DNA from: Nitriliruptoraceae bacterium
Lineage (GTDB): Bacteria; Actinomycetota; Nitriliruptoria; Nitriliruptorales; Nitriliruptoraceae
Direction: 5' to 3'
DNA: 37,017 nt
Assembly: GCA_007134165.1 (NCBI GenBank)
Contig: SLLJ01000360.1
Coordinates: 1 to 37,017 of the forward strand
The notes beneath the pieces were generated by a model. That model ran no database searches. It saw nothing but the letters and a program-made list of their open reading frames with translations, and was not told where the DNA came from. Positions 1 to 8,565 of this stretch are shown in pieces. The position numbers and the translations under genes are program-made. Numbering within the stretch: position 1 is the first letter of the stretch; each line of letters opens with the position of its first letter.

Positions 1-1277
1 CGACCCCGGGCTTTGGCCCGGTACATCGCCGCGTCGGCGAGTTGGAGGGCGGACTCGGCGTCCTCGGCGTCCTGCAGGTCGACCATCCCGATGCTCGCAC
101 CGACCTCGATCGGGCTGCCCTGCAGGTCGTAGGGCTGCTCGAGGGCGGCGTGCAGCCGGCGCGCCACCCCGGCCATGACCTCCGGGTCGTGGATCGCCTC
201 GAGCAGCACCGCGAACTCGTCGCCACCGAGTCGTGCGGCCGTGTCGCCCGGACGGACGGCATCGCGCAAACGGTCGGCGACGGCACCCAGCAACGCATCC
301 CCGCGGGCGTGCCCGAAGCGGTCGTTGACTGCCTTGAACCCGTCGAGGTCGATGAACAGCAGGGTTCCGGCTCGGTCCTCGGGCTCGCGCTGACGCAGCC
401 GGTGCGCGACGCGATCGATGAACAGCTCACGGTTGGCCAGCCCGGTCAGCGAGTCGTGGAAGGCCTGGTACTCGAGTCGCGCCTCGAGTTCCTTCTCGCG
501 GGTGATGTCGGTCCACACGCCCCTCAGCAGCGGGGGTCCCGACCTGTCGACCTCGAAGACCGTGTCGTCGCGCACCCAGATCGCGCGACCGTCGCGTCGG
601 AGGAGTCGGTACTGGCGGCTGAGGGTTGCCGGGCGCCCCTCATGCATGAGGTCGCGCACCCCGGCGAGGACACGATCCCGGTCGTCGGGGTGGAGTCGCT
701 GGTGGAACAGGTCGGGGCTGGCGAGCCACTGCTCGGGGGAGTCACCGAGCAGCCGGCCGATCTGGGGGCTGACGTACTCCCACGGGCCGAGCCGATCGGC
801 GCGCGCGCAGTACACGACGGCGGGGACCTGTTCGACGAGTTGACGGTAGGTTTCCTCGGCCGCGGCGAGCCGGGTCTGCAACCGAACTCGCTCCGTGATG
901 TCCTCGAGCATCCCGATGGCGAGCAGACCCGTGGGCTCCTCGCGGATGAGTGACACCGTCAGGCGGCCCCAGACCAGCGAGCCGTCCTTTGCGTAGAACC
1001 GCTTCTCGAACTCGAAGGACTCGCGTTCGCCGGCGATGAGTTCAGCGAAGAGCTCAGCATTTCGGGCGACGTCATCCGGGTGGGTGTAGGCGTCGAAGTG
1101 CAGCTCGGCGAACTCCTCCGGGCTGTAGCCGAGCAGACGCCGGAGGGCGTCGTTGGTGTGGATCGTGCGCCCATCGGCGTCGACGATCCCGATGCCGATG
1201 GACGCACGCCGGAAGATCTCCCCGAGCCTCCGGGCGTTCGGCAGGTCACCGCCCGACCCCCGTTCAGGTTTCCGCAC
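1..1277 (-). CDS. PAS-PAS-GGDEF diguanylate cyclase (3' end cut by window edge)
   Basis: Not in the ORF track because its stop lies outside the window. Reverse-strand reading from GTG 1277 gives VRKPERGSGGDLPNARRLGEIFRRASIGIGIVDADGRTIHTND..., two PAS segments, then FHDSLTGLANRELFIDRVAHR...LLFIDLDGFKAVNDRFGHARGDALLGAVADRLR...RLGGDEFAVLLE...ADAAMYRAKARG (GGDEF motif). Confidence 0.9.
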   Translation of the reverse strand, partial: MRKPERGSGGDLPNARRLGEIFRRASIGIGIVDADGRTIHTNDALRRLLGYSPEEFAELHFDAYTHPDDVARNAELFAELIAGERESFEFEKRFYAKDGSLVWGRLTVSLIREEPTGLLAIGMLEDITERVRLQTRLAAAEETYRQLVEQVPAVVYCARADRLGPWEYVSPQIGRLLGDSPEQWLASPDLFHQRLHPDDRDRVLAGVRDLMHEGRPATLSRQYRLLRRDGRAIWVRDDTVFEVDRSGPPLLRGVWTDITREKELEARLEYQAFHDSLTGLANRELFIDRVAHRLRQREPEDRAGTLLFIDLDGFKAVNDRFGHARGDALLGAVADRLRDAVRPGDTAARLGGDEFAVLLEAIHDPEVMAGVARRLHAALEQPYDLQGSPIEVGASIGMVDLQDAEDAESALQLADAAMYRAKARG

Positions 1278-1312
1278 GATCGGTCCTGCCCTCCCGCCGA
1301 CTTCTCGGGACT

Positions 1313-1740
1313 CTAGTCGGAACAGCTCACGACCCCTGCCCGAGCAGACGCATCAACGCCGAGCGCCCAACGGGTCCGGGCGCGCGAACAGGGGCGCCGC
1401 ACGGCGCCGAGCGCGGCGCCGAGCGCGGCCCCGGACGCGTAACCGGTCCCGAAGTCCCCGATGACGATCCCGGAGGCGCGGTCACGCAGGTGCCGGATCC
1501 CCGCGCGAACCGACCCGGGCCTCCAGCGACCGGAACTCGCCGGTGTCCAGACACAGCACCGGTTGCAGCAGCAGCCGAACCTCGTCGCGCTCGAGCGGTC
1601 ACGAGAGCGGCGCGTTGGTCCGACGGATGGTTCCGTCGAGGTCGAGCACCGCGACACCAACCGGCACGCTGTCGAGGACCTCCGCGTCCACATCCACGTC
1701 GTGTCCTTGCAAGGATCGGCCGGCGCCCCCGAAGGCGACC
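1313..1740 (-). pseudogene. Degraded PAS-EAL (c-di-GMP phosphodiesterase-like) remnant
   Basis: Reverse strand reads VDVDAEVLDSVPVGVAVLDLDGTIRRTNAPLS* (PAS-like), then in the same frame LERDEVRLLLQPVLCLDTGEFRSLEARV (start of an EAL domain), a stop, and in another frame RDRASGIVIGDFGTGYASG (EAL DFGTGY motif). In-frame stops, a frame change and a missing central EAL core. Confidence 0.55.
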
Positions 1741-1783
1741 ACCGAGCACGATCGCCGCGGTCGACACGGCCTTCCGAAGGTCC

Positions 1784-2692
1784 CTACGACCGCGGTTTGC
1801 CGACCTGGACGTCACCTGCTTCCGGAGACCGGCTGGACCTCGCCCTGCCTCGTCTGCCGGCCGACGGTTGCCGCGAGGCACGGCGCAGCGCGTGCAGTGC
1901 GATTGCACCGGCCGTCGCGACGTTCAGCGAGTCGACCCCGTCGGCGAGCCGGATGCGCACCCGACGGTCAGCCGCGGCCTGCGCCGCCACGCTCAGACCG
2001 GGGCCCTCGGCTCCGAGCAGCAGGGCCATCCGGTCGGTGGCCTCGAGCGTGTCGAGGTCCTCGGCGTCGGGGGCCGGTGTCAACGCGACCACCTCGATGT
2101 CGGCGGCACGCAGCTCGCCGAGCGTGGCCGCCAGATCTGGGCAGCGGGCGAAGGGCACGTGCAGCACGTGTCCCATCGAGACCCGCACCGATCGGCGGTA
2201 GAGCGGATCGGCGCAGTCGGGCGCGAGAAGTACCCCGTCCACGCCCAGTGCCCGCGCGCTGCGGAACAGCGCGCCGAGGTTCTCGTGGTCTCCGAGGCCC
2301 TCGAGCACCAGCAACCTGCGGGCCGCGGCCAGGACCTGCTCCGGGGCGAGTGGGGGCCGCCGAGCGCCGCAGGCGATGACGCCCTGATGCAGCCGGTAAC
2401 GCACCAGTTGCACCAGCAGCTCACGGGTCACGACGTACACCGGCGGCGGATCGGCTCGACGCGCCAGTTCGGCGATCAGGTCGGCCTGTTCGGCGACGCG
2501 TTCCTCGGCCAGCAGCAGCGAGCGCACGGGGTAGGGCGAACTCAGCAGCCGCCGCACGGGGTTGGGACCCTCCGCGATGAGCACCCCCTGCCGGTGCTCG
2601 TAGCGCTTGCGCAGGGTGGCGTCGGTGAGCGAGGCATAGTCCGCGAGCCGCGGGTCCGCGGGGTCGGTGATGCGTACGGGCGCCTCAGGCAT
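1784..2692 (-). CDS. TrmH/SpoU-family RNA 2'-O-ribose methyltransferase
   Basis: MPEAPVRITDPADPRLADYASLTDATLRKRYEHRQGVLIAEG...LLVLEGLGDHENLGALFRSARALGVDGVLLAPDCADPLYRRSVRVSMGHVLHVPFA...LLLGAEGPGLS; typical SpoU motifs. ATG 2692 overlaps the end of the upstream plsC-like gene. Confidence 0.9.
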   Translation of the reverse strand: MPEAPVRITDPADPRLADYASLTDATLRKRYEHRQGVLIAEGPNPVRRLLSSPYPVRSLLLAEERVAEQADLIAELARRADPPPVYVVTRELLVQLVRYRLHQGVIACGARRPPLAPEQVLAAARRLLVLEGLGDHENLGALFRSARALGVDGVLLAPDCADPLYRRSVRVSMGHVLHVPFARCPDLAATLGELRAADIEVVALTPAPDAEDLDTLEATDRMALLLGAEGPGLSVAAQAAADRRVRIRLADGVDSLNVATAGAIALHALRRASRQPSAGRRGRARSSRSPEAGDVQVGKPRS

Positions 2693-3443
2693 CGCGGCGA
2701 CGGCGGGCCTCACGATCGCTGCGTGCTCGCTCCTCGGCCTCCTCGGGCGTGGGGGCGGTGCCGCCGAGGTGTGCCGGCTGCCACCAGGCGTCGTCGGGGC
2801 CGGCAGGCTGTTGGGGATAGCGGCGCTGCAGGGCGTCGACCTGGGTGCGGATCGAGGCCATCAGCCGCTCGTGGACATCCAGGGGATCCTCGTCGGGTGC
2901 GTAGTCGATCGGCGGGCCGAAGCTGATCAACACCGCGGCGCCATAGGCCGGACGCAGCTTGCGGCCCTTGGTGAAGATGCGTTGCGAGCCCCACACGGCT
3001 CCGGGCACCAGCGGCACGCCGGACTCGACAGCCATCCGGGCCGCGCCGGGCCGACCGGTGAGCGGGACGAAGGACCGGCTGATGGTGCCCTCCGGGAACA
3101 TCCCGACCAGGTCGCCGCCCGCCAGCGCGTCGGCAACCTCGGACATCGCGATACTGGTGTCGCCGCCCCGATCGACCCGGATGTGGCCCATCGCTCGCAT
3201 CAGCGGCCCAGCCACGGGGTTGTCGAACACCTCGCGCTTGGCCACGAAGCGCACCAGCCGGCCGGTCCCCCGCCTGACGCCGTAACCGGCGAACACGAAG
3301 TCGAGGTAGCCCACGTGGTTGGTCGCGATGACCGCCGGCCCGTGAACCGGCACGTGGTGCTGGCCGAAGGCACGCACCTTCCATCCGCAGACCTGGAAGG
3401 ACGTCAGTGACGCCCCGACGGCCGCGCTGTAGACCGGATTCAT
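2685..3443 (-). CDS. 1-acyl-sn-glycerol-3-phosphate acyltransferase (PlsC family)
   Basis: AVIATNHVGYLDFVFAGYG (NHxxxxD motif), FPEGTISRSF (FPEG motif). Confidence 0.9.
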   Translation of the reverse strand: MNPVYSAAVGASLTSFQVCGWKVRAFGQHHVPVHGPAVIATNHVGYLDFVFAGYGVRRGTGRLVRFVAKREVFDNPVAGPLMRAMGHIRVDRGGDTSIAMSEVADALAGGDLVGMFPEGTISRSFVPLTGRPGAARMAVESGVPLVPGAVWGSQRIFTKGRKLRPAYGAAVLISFGPPIDYAPDEDPLDVHERLMASIRTQVDALQRRYPQQPAGPDDAWWQPAHLGGTAPTPEEAEERARSDREARRRRDA

Positions 3444-3456
3444 CGCTCGGCTCCCT

Positions 3457-3480
3457 GGGCCTCAGCGGGCCGCTGGGCCC
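3457..3480 (-). promoter_or_regulatory. Strong leader hairpin just upstream of the plsC-like gene
   Basis: gggcc(t)cagcgg-g-ccgctgggccc: 11 bp of stem with a single bulge and 1-nt loop, ending 14 nt before the start codon. Confidence 0.35.
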
Positions 3481-3583
3481 TCCGTACAGATCGCTGGCGC
3501 GCGGAGCCTACCCTGGAGTCGGGGCCGCACCGCCATGATCGTTCCGCGCCACCCCCGACGTCTCCCCGACCCCTGGAGCACCC

Positions 3584-4540
3584 GTGCCCTGGACCGCCAA
3601 CGACCTCCCCGACCTCACCGGCCGCACGGTGCTGGTGACCGGTGCCACCTCGGGCCTCGGCGAGGCCAGCGCCATCGCGCTGGCCACCCGTAACGCGCAC
3701 GTCGTGCTGGCGACCCGCGACGCGGCCCGCACCGGTGCGCTCATGGACCGCATCCGGGTGCGCAACCCGGCCGCATCGATGGAGCACCTGCCGATCGACC
3801 TGGCGGACCTGGCCACCGTGCGGGAGGCGGCCGGCCGGTTCGCCGAGCGTCACGAGCGTCTCGACGTGCTGCTGGCCAATGCCGGGGTGATGGCCACGCC
3901 CGAGCGCCGCACCACCGAGGGCTTCGAGTTGCAGCTGGGGGTCAACCACCTCAGCCACCATGCCCTGGCGGGCCTGCTGCTGCCCCAGCTGCTCGCGGCG
4001 GGCGCCGGCCGGGTGGTGGCGGTGTCCTCCACGGCACACCGCATGGCCCGCCTCGACCTGGACGACCTCAACTGGGAGCGCCGCCGCTACGAGCGCTGGG
4101 CCGCCTACGGCGCCTCGAAGCTGGCCAACCTGCTGTTCGTCCGCGAGCTCGACCGACGGCTGCGGGCCGCCGGTGCCACCGCGATCGCGGTCGGGGCCCA
4201 CCCGGGCTACGCGGACACCGCACTGCAGTCCGCCGGGCCACGGATGCAGGGCGGGCTGCGCGGCCGGGTCACGGGGGTGGGGACCCGCATCACCAATGCT
4301 CTGCTCGCTCAGCCCGCCGCCCGAGGTGCCCTGCCCCAGCTGTACGCGTCGGTCGCCCCGGACGTCGAGGGCGGCTCGTACTGGGGCCCCGACGGGATCG
4401 CTGAGGCGCGCGGCCACCCCGCCCCGGCCAGCCGGTCCGCGGCCGCCCGTGACGACGGGCTCGCCGCCGAGTTGACCATCCGGTCCGAGGAGCTGACCGG
4501 AGTGTCCCTCGACCCCGCGACCGCCATCGCCGACCACTGA
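3584..4540 (+). CDS. Short-chain dehydrogenase/reductase
   Basis: GRTVLVTGATSGLGEASAIALA (TGxxxGxG), NAGVM, YGASKLAN (YxxxK). Confidence 0.92.
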   Translation: MPWTANDLPDLTGRTVLVTGATSGLGEASAIALATRNAHVVLATRDAARTGALMDRIRVRNPAASMEHLPIDLADLATVREAAGRFAERHERLDVLLANAGVMATPERRTTEGFELQLGVNHLSHHALAGLLLPQLLAAGAGRVVAVSSTAHRMARLDLDDLNWERRRYERWAAYGASKLANLLFVRELDRRLRAAGATAIAVGAHPGYADTALQSAGPRMQGGLRGRVTGVGTRITNALLAQPAARGALPQLYASVAPDVEGGSYWGPDGIAEARGHPAPASRSAAARDDGLAAELTIRSEELTGVSLDPATAIADH

Positions 4541-5499
4541 TGGACGACACTCGGCGCTGCGACCTCGTGCTCGGGGGCGGGGGCATCAAGGGGCTGGCCC
4601 ACCTCGGCGTGCTCGCCGCGCTCGACGAACGCGGGTACCAGGTGATGCGGGTCGCCGGCGCCTCGGCCGGCGCGCTCGCCGGCGCGCTGGCGGTCGCCGG
4701 CGTCGGACCGGAGCGGGCCCGGCAGTTGTCGGAGGAGCTCGACTACACCGGTTTCGCGATCGCCGACCTCGTCGAGCGCTTCGGCAGTTCCCGGGCGATC
4801 GCGGCGCTGCTGCGACGCTGGACGGTCGAGCCGACCGATCCCAACGCCTGGATCGGTGAGGTCCTCGCCGAGCACGGCATCGAGACCTTCGCCGATCTGC
4901 GGATCGACGACGATGAGAGAGCCACCGGCGAGGAGTCCGGCTACCGGCTGGTGGTGCGCTGTGTCGATGTGCTCCACCGCCGGGTGGTGCGCCTGCCTTG
5001 GGACTACCCGCGCTACGGCCTCGATCCCGACGAGCAGTCGGTCGCCGAAGCGGTGCGGGCGTCGATGTCGGTCCCGTTCGTCTTCGACCCGGTGGTCATC
5101 GGTGATGAGCAGGGCACGCAGGGGCTGCTGATCGACGGGGGGCTCACCTCGGGCTTCGCGGCGGCGGTGCTCGACCGCCACGACGGCGCCCCACCGCGGT
5201 GGCCGACGTTCGCCGTGCGGCTGCTGCCCCGGCCTCGGAGTCAACCTCACCTGCCCGACAGCGACCGCGAGTACGCCCACATGGTCGCCGCCGCGCTGCT
5301 CGACACCGGCGACCTGCTCGAGCCGACCAGTGCCTGCGACGAGCGCCGCACGGTGCGCGTCGACGTCAGCGACGTGCGGGCGCTGGACGTCAACGGCATC
5401 GAGGACCACGACCTCCTCGGAGAGGGAGCGCAGGCCATGCACGCCTTCCTCGACGACTGGGACCTCGACACCTACCGGCGCGCATGCCGGGGCGCATAG
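4540..5499 (+). CDS. Patatin-like phospholipase
   Basis: LVLGGGGIKGLAHLGVLAAL oxyanion motif, GASAG (GxSxG), LIDGGLTSG (DGG dyad). Start overlaps SDR stop (TGATG). Confidence 0.92.
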   Translation: MDDTRRCDLVLGGGGIKGLAHLGVLAALDERGYQVMRVAGASAGALAGALAVAGVGPERARQLSEELDYTGFAIADLVERFGSSRAIAALLRRWTVEPTDPNAWIGEVLAEHGIETFADLRIDDDERATGEESGYRLVVRCVDVLHRRVVRLPWDYPRYGLDPDEQSVAEAVRASMSVPFVFDPVVIGDEQGTQGLLIDGGLTSGFAAAVLDRHDGAPPRWPTFAVRLLPRPRSQPHLPDSDREYAHMVAAALLDTGDLLEPTSACDERRTVRVDVSDVRALDVNGIEDHDLLGEGAQAMHAFLDDWDLDTYRRACRGA

Positions 5500-5510
5500 G
5501 AGGCGGGCCG

Positions 5511-6563
5511 ATGCGCGGACTGGTGCTGGCAGGGGTTGGGCGTGTCGCGTTGCGCACCGACCTGCCCGAACCCCGCCTGGAGGCCCCCACCGACGCGCTG
5601 GTGGCGGTGCACGCCGCCGGGCTGTGCGGCTCCGACCTGCACCCCTACGAGGGACGGGAGCCGGCCGGGTTCGGGGTCGTGCAGGGCCATGAGGTGGTCG
5701 GCGAGGTCGTGGCCTGCGGTACCGCGGTGACCGGCATCGAGGTCGGGCAGCGGGTGCTGGCGGCGTTCAGCACCTCGTGTGGGACCTGTCCGCCATGCCG
5801 CCGCGGGCTGACCGCCCGGTGCGTGCACAGCCGGCTGCTGGGCTGGGGACCCCCCGATCCCGCGGCGGGAGCGGCACTGCACGGCGCGCAGGCCGAACGG
5901 GTACGGATCCCGCACGCGCAGGGAACCCTGGTGCCGGTTCCCGACGAACTCGACGACGCCACCGCACTGCTGTGCACCGACAACCTGCCCACGGCCTGGG
6001 AGGCCGTCGCCCGCGCCGAGATGGTGCCCGGCGAACCGCTGGTGGTCGTCGGGCTCGGTGCGGTCGGCCTGTGCGCGACCGCGGTTGCCCGGGCGCTGGG
6101 TGCCGATCCGGTGATCGGCGTGGACCCGGTCGCCGACCGCCGCGCCCGAGCCGCGTCTCTGGGAGCCGCGACGACCCTGGACCCCGTGCAGGCGGTGGCC
6201 CACGCGGCCGAACTGGCCTCCCCCGCCGTCGTCGAGGCGTCGGGCAGCGTGGCCGGCCAGCGTCTGGCGGTGGACCTGGTGCGCCCCGGCGGGGTGTGCT
6301 CGATCATCGCGGTGCAGACCGCACCATCCTTCGCGCTCAGCCCTATCGAGGCCTACGACCGCAACCTGACCCTGCGGCTGGGCCGGGCCTCGGCCCGCGC
6401 CACCCTCGAACACCTGCTGCCGCGGGTGGTCGCCGGGACGCTGCCAGCCCCGACGGCGGCCTGCGTCACCCACCGCGGCGTGCCCCTGGAGCAGGGTCCG
6501 TCGCTCTACGCCCGCTTCGCCGCCCGGGAGCCGGGACTTCTCAAGGCGGGGTTCACCCCCTGA
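5511..6563 (+). CDS. Zinc-dependent alcohol dehydrogenase family protein
   Basis: LCGSDLHPYEGREP, GHEVVGEVVACG, CGTCPPCRRGLTARC zinc ligands, VVGLGAVGLCATAVARALGA Rossmann motif; AGGAGG upstream of ATG 5511. Confidence 0.92.
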   Translation: MRGLVLAGVGRVALRTDLPEPRLEAPTDALVAVHAAGLCGSDLHPYEGREPAGFGVVQGHEVVGEVVACGTAVTGIEVGQRVLAAFSTSCGTCPPCRRGLTARCVHSRLLGWGPPDPAAGAALHGAQAERVRIPHAQGTLVPVPDELDDATALLCTDNLPTAWEAVARAEMVPGEPLVVVGLGAVGLCATAVARALGADPVIGVDPVADRRARAASLGAATTLDPVQAVAHAAELASPAVVEASGSVAGQRLAVDLVRPGGVCSIIAVQTAPSFALSPIEAYDRNLTLRLGRASARATLEHLLPRVVAGTLPAPTAACVTHRGVPLEQGPSLYARFAAREPGLLKAGFTP

Positions 6564-6620
6564 GCCCCGGGTAGGCTCCATCGGCTGACCCGTCCCCTTC
6601 CTGCTGTCCGGAGCCCTTTC

Positions 6621-8480
6621 ATGGCGCGACGCACCGAACTGCGCAACGTGGCGATCATCGCGCACGTCGACCACGGCAAGACGACCCTGGTCGACGCCAT
6701 GCTGTGGCAGTCCGGCGCCTTCCGGGCCCACCAGGACATCGCCGAGCGGGTGATGGACTCCGGCGACCTCGAGCGCGAGCGCGGCATCACCATCCTGGCC
6801 AAGAACACGGCCATCGAGCTGCCGGCAGCGGACGGAGGCCGGGTCACGGTCAACGTCGTGGACACGCCGGGCCACGCCGACTTCGGCGGCGAGGTCGAGC
6901 GGGCCCTGGCGATGGTCGACGGGGCGCTGCTGCTGGTCGACGCCTCGGAGGGTCCGCTGCCGCAGACCCGCTTCGTGCTGCGCAAGGCGCTGGAGCGCCG
7001 GCTGCCGGTGCTGATCGTGGTCAACAAGGTCGACCGGCCCGACGCCCGGATCGCCGAGGTCCTCGACACGACCTTCGATCTGCTCATCGACCTCGGTGCC
7101 GACGACGCCCAGGTCGACCTGCCCGTGCTCTACACCAACGCCAAGGCGGGGACGGCCACCCTCGATCCCGACCAGCCCGGCACCGACCTCGGCCCGCTGT
7201 TCCAGACCCTGCTGGACCACGTCCCACCCCCTGAGCACGATCCCGACCACCCCTTCCAGGCGCTGGTCACCAACCTCGATGCCTCCCCCTACCTCGGCCG
7301 GCTGGCCCTGTGCCGCGTGCAGCACGGCCACGTTCGCCGCGGAGAGACCGTCACCTGGTGCCGCCGCGACGGCAGCACCGAGTCGGTCAAGCTCAGTGAG
7401 CTGTTCCTCACCGAGGCGCTGGAGCGCGTGCCCGCCGAGCAGGCCGGACCCGGCGACCTGATCGCGGTCGCCGGCATCGAAGAGGTCACCATCGGCGAGA
7501 CGCTCGCGGACGCCACCGACCCCCGGCCGCTGCCGCTGTTGATCGTCGACGAGCCGAGCCTGGGCATGACGGTCGGGGTCAACACCTCCCCGCTGGCCGG
7601 ACGTGAGGGGACCAAGCTCACCGCCCGGTTGATCGAGGCCCGGCTGCGGCAGGAGCTCGTCGGCAACGTCAGCCTGCGGGTGCTGCCAACCGAGCGTCCC
7701 GACACCTGGGAGGTCCAAGGGCGGGGCGAGTTGCAACTCGCGGTGCTGGTCGAGACCCTCCGCCGTGAGGGATTCGAGCTGACCGTCGGCAAGCCGAGGG
7801 TGGTGACCCGGGAGATCGACGGTGCCGTGCACGAGCCCTTCGAGCGGCTCTCCATCGACGTCCCAGAGGAGTACCTCGGCGTCGTGTCGCAGCTGCTCGG
7901 CTTGCGCAAGGGCCGGCTCGAGCAGATGGTCAACCACGGCACCGGCTGGGTCCGGCTCGAGTACCGCGTGCCGGCCCGGGGCCTGATCGGGTTCCGGACC
8001 GAGTTCCTCACCGAGACCCGCGGCACCGGCATCCTGCACCACCTGTTCGACGGCTACGAGCCGTGGCAGGGCGAGCTTCGCACCCGCCCCAACGGCTCCC
8101 TGGTCGCTGACCGCAGCGGCACGGCCAGCCAGTTCGCGTTGCTCAACCTGCAGGACCGCGGCCAGCTGTTCATCGGCCCCGGCACCGCGGTCTACGAGGG
8201 CATGATCGTCGGCGAGAACGCCCGCAGCGAGGACATGGACGTCAATCCGGCCAAGGAGAAGAAGCTCTCCAACGTGCGCTCCTCGACGGCCGACGAACTG
8301 GTACGCCTCACCCCGGCCCGCCAGCTGTCGCTGGATCAGGCCCTGGAGTTCATCCGCGAGGACGAGGCCGTGGAGGTCACCCCTCGGCATGCCCGGCTGC
8401 GCAAGCTGGACCTTTCGGCGACCGAGCGCGCCCGTGGCGCCAAGCGGGCCAAGCGCGACCACGCGTCCGCCCCCGGGTGA
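6621..8480 (+). CDS. typA: Translational GTPase TypA/BipA
   Basis: [35 protein letters not shown]...[15 protein letters not shown]...[17 protein letters not shown]...[11 protein letters not shown]; characteristic TypA C-terminus. Confidence 0.97.
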   Translation: MARRTELRNVAIIAHVDHGKTTLVDAMLWQSGAFRAHQDIAERVMDSGDLERERGITILAKNTAIELPAADGGRVTVNVVDTPGHADFGGEVERALAMVDGALLLVDASEGPLPQTRFVLRKALERRLPVLIVVNKVDRPDARIAEVLDTTFDLLIDLGADDAQVDLPVLYTNAKAGTATLDPDQPGTDLGPLFQTLLDHVPPPEHDPDHPFQALVTNLDASPYLGRLALCRVQHGHVRRGETVTWCRRDGSTESVKLSELFLTEALERVPAEQAGPGDLIAVAGIEEVTIGETLADATDPRPLPLLIVDEPSLGMTVGVNTSPLAGREGTKLTARLIEARLRQELVGNVSLRVLPTERPDTWEVQGRGELQLAVLVETLRREGFELTVGKPRVVTREIDGAVHEPFERLSIDVPEEYLGVVSQLLGLRKGRLEQMVNHGTGWVRLEYRVPARGLIGFRTEFLTETRGTGILHHLFDGYEPWQGELRTRPNGSLVADRSGTASQFALLNLQDRGQLFIGPGTAVYEGMIVGENARSEDMDVNPAKEKKLSNVRSSTADELVRLTPARQLSLDQALEFIREDEAVEVTPRHARLRKLDLSATERARGAKRAKRDHASAPG

Positions 8481-8565
8481 GCGCGCCCGGCGAGTTCGGC
8501 GCCGAACCAGACGGCCGACCACTACGCTGCGCCTCGACCCACGGCCCTCGACGCAGGGAGGCCTG

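Noticed and set aside
42-953. 303-aa plus-strand ORF at left edge
   Set aside because: Antisense to the GGDEF/PAS gene, which is absent from the ORF track only because it is truncated.
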